Shown: positions 20,585 through 21,386 of the stretch, piece by piece
How the letters are laid out: every line of letters begins with the position of its first letter
Position numbering within the stretch: position 1 is the stretch's first letter
IMG/VR virus record: IMGVR_UViG_3300034104_001046
Span: 1-21,386 of that record
Strand: one strand, 5' to 3'
Length of the DNA stretch: 21,386 nucleotides
From: a virus
Made by a program: the position numbers and the translations under genes
Notes under the pieces: model-generated
Told to the model about the DNA's origin: nothing
Database searches by the model: none
What the model saw: the letters and a program-made list of their open reading frames with translations, nothing else

Positions 20585-21386
20585 TAGTACTTTTCTCCCC
20601 AGTTTTCTAGAGGTCCATCGACGTCGGCAGTTAGGGGGACTGACCAGCCGTCTCGTGTAGTCATACACTCACGAACAATCTGCTGAATCTCAGCTGCATC
20701 TTCGCGTGGAGCGTTGAGCACAATTTCATCGTGAACAGGCACGATAAGTAGTTCGGTCAAATCCGCCTGGTCTAGCTTGATTAGGTTCGATTTAAACACC
20801 TCAGCTGCACCTCCTTGGATTAGGTAGTTAACCAGAGTATATACACGGTCTTCGTCACAAGGCAAGCGGCGGCCAGTCCAAGTGTTCACATAGCCCTGAC
20901 CCTCGGAGCGTAGACGACGCATACCAATGTCTTCCACCTTCTTCTGGAACATGGCCATGCCAGGGAACCGCTTGTCGAATTCATTAGATACTGCACGCAT
21001 CTGCTCTTCTGGCACACCAGCAGTCAAAGCCTGCTTAGCAACGCCCGCACCATAGAGGCGTCCATAAACTACACCCTTGATTAGGCCACGACGCTTGTCT
21101 GACTTCTGCATTGTAGGGTCAGCGTAGATTTCACGACCGATCTCAGTGAACGGGTCAGAGCCAGTGGCGTCCGCCAAGTTAAACAGGGAGATCAGGTTCT
21201 CATCCTGAGACAGCGAGGAGAACATACGGAACTCAACCTGGTCAAGGTCCGAGGTGATGATTACATGGTTTTCATCCTTAGGCAAGAATGCACGACGAAC
21301 TGTGTCGTCTCCCTTTGGAAGAGTCTGCAGTGCTGGGTTCTGAATCGACATACGACCAGTACGAGCACCTAGTGTCTTGACCGACG
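20584..21386 (-). CDS. Family A DNA polymerase, C-terminal part (5' partial)
   Basis: This is the palm-and-fingers part of a Pol I-like replicative polymerase; the gene continues past the window edge. Counting from the internal ATG at 21351, which is not the true start: a TGRMSIQNPALQTLP strand-binding segment (the TGR lies just before that ATG), motif A SDLDQVEFR (34-42, catalytic D35), motif B RRGLIKGVVYGRLYG (87-101) with R88 and K92 for nucleotide binding and Y96 where E. coli Pol I has Phe762, and motif C VPVHDEIVL with the second catalytic Asp. The KGVVYG pattern resembles phage T7 polymerase. Exonuclease domains would lie outside the window. Its stop overlaps the resolvase start by one base, so it heads or precedes the replication operon seen here. 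Confidence 0.93.
   Translation of the reverse strand, partial: SVKTLGARTGRMSIQNPALQTLPKGDDTVRRAFLPKDENHVIITSDLDQVEFRMFSSLSQDENLISLFNLADATGSDPFTEIGREIYADPTMQKSDKRRGLIKGVVYGRLYGAGVAKQALTAGVPEEQMRAVSNEFDKRFPGMAMFQKKVEDIGMRRLRSEGQGYVNTWTGRRLPCDEDRVYTLVNYLIQGGAAEVFKSNLIKLDQADLTELLIVPVHDEIVLNAPREDAAEIQQIVRECMTTRDGWSVPLTADVDGPLENWGEKY

Noticed and set aside
20585-20668. A 28-codon N-terminal extension of the RuvC-like protein
   Set aside because: It overlaps the polymerase gene, is unlike RuvC, and the internal ATG has the TAATG overlap typical of this operon.

Overview
The window reads as part of a tailed phage (Caudoviricetes) genome infecting an actinobacterium. The phage call rests on a very long collagen-like fibre gene, a complete phage-type replication and recombination block, tightly packed genes with 1-17 bp overlaps, and almost no non-coding DNA. 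The host call rests mainly on a WhiB-family gene, a family confined to Actinobacteria and their phages, plus small proteins and a metallophosphoesterase of a type familiar from actinophages. Base composition looks moderate rather than high-GC, so a moderate-GC host such as a freshwater or marine actinobacterium is possible, but this is inference.

Layout. (1) Positions 2-3843, plus strand: the 3' part of a collagen-like tail-fibre gene ending in a C1q-like head, then a 60-residue unknown protein. (2) 3836-6846, minus strand: a glycan cassette with a GT-A glycosyltransferase, a GH130-like beta-propeller protein, a TPR protein and an FkbM-type O-methyltransferase. (3) 6937-9560, minus: a Prim-Pol/SF3 primase-helicase preceded by a 10-codon leader ORF and followed by a terminator-like hairpin. 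(4) 9561-9755: a divergent control region. (5) 9756-12853, plus: a membrane/coiled-coil protein, a small HTH-like protein, a calcineurin-like phosphoesterase, a second glycosyltransferase-like protein and a TagD-like cytidylyltransferase. (6) 12850-15886, minus: a WhiB protein fused to a zinc ribbon, small unknown proteins, a pyrimidine-dimer-glycosylase-like protein with its own apparently leaderless promoter, and a GT-B-like protein. (7) 15951-21386, minus: a family A DNA polymerase (cut by the window edge), a RuvC-like resolvase, an SNF2-type helicase, a Cas4-like Fe-S nuclease, a Sak4-like RecA-fold ATPase and an SSB-like protein, in that transcription order.

How the genes may work together. 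Block 7 with the primase-helicase forms a near-complete replication/recombination set: polymerase, primase, helicases, ssDNA-binding protein, annealing ATPase, nuclease and resolvase. The second theme is glycan chemistry: three glycosyltransferase-like genes, a GH130-like propeller, an FkbM methyltransferase and a cytidylyltransferase lie within 12 kb of a fibre whose collagen repeats place threonine in the Y position of about every second triplet. The most interesting hypothesis here is that the phage glycosylates its own collagen-like fibre on threonine, as is known for the BclA spore collagen of Bacillus anthracis. The sequence alone does not prove this.
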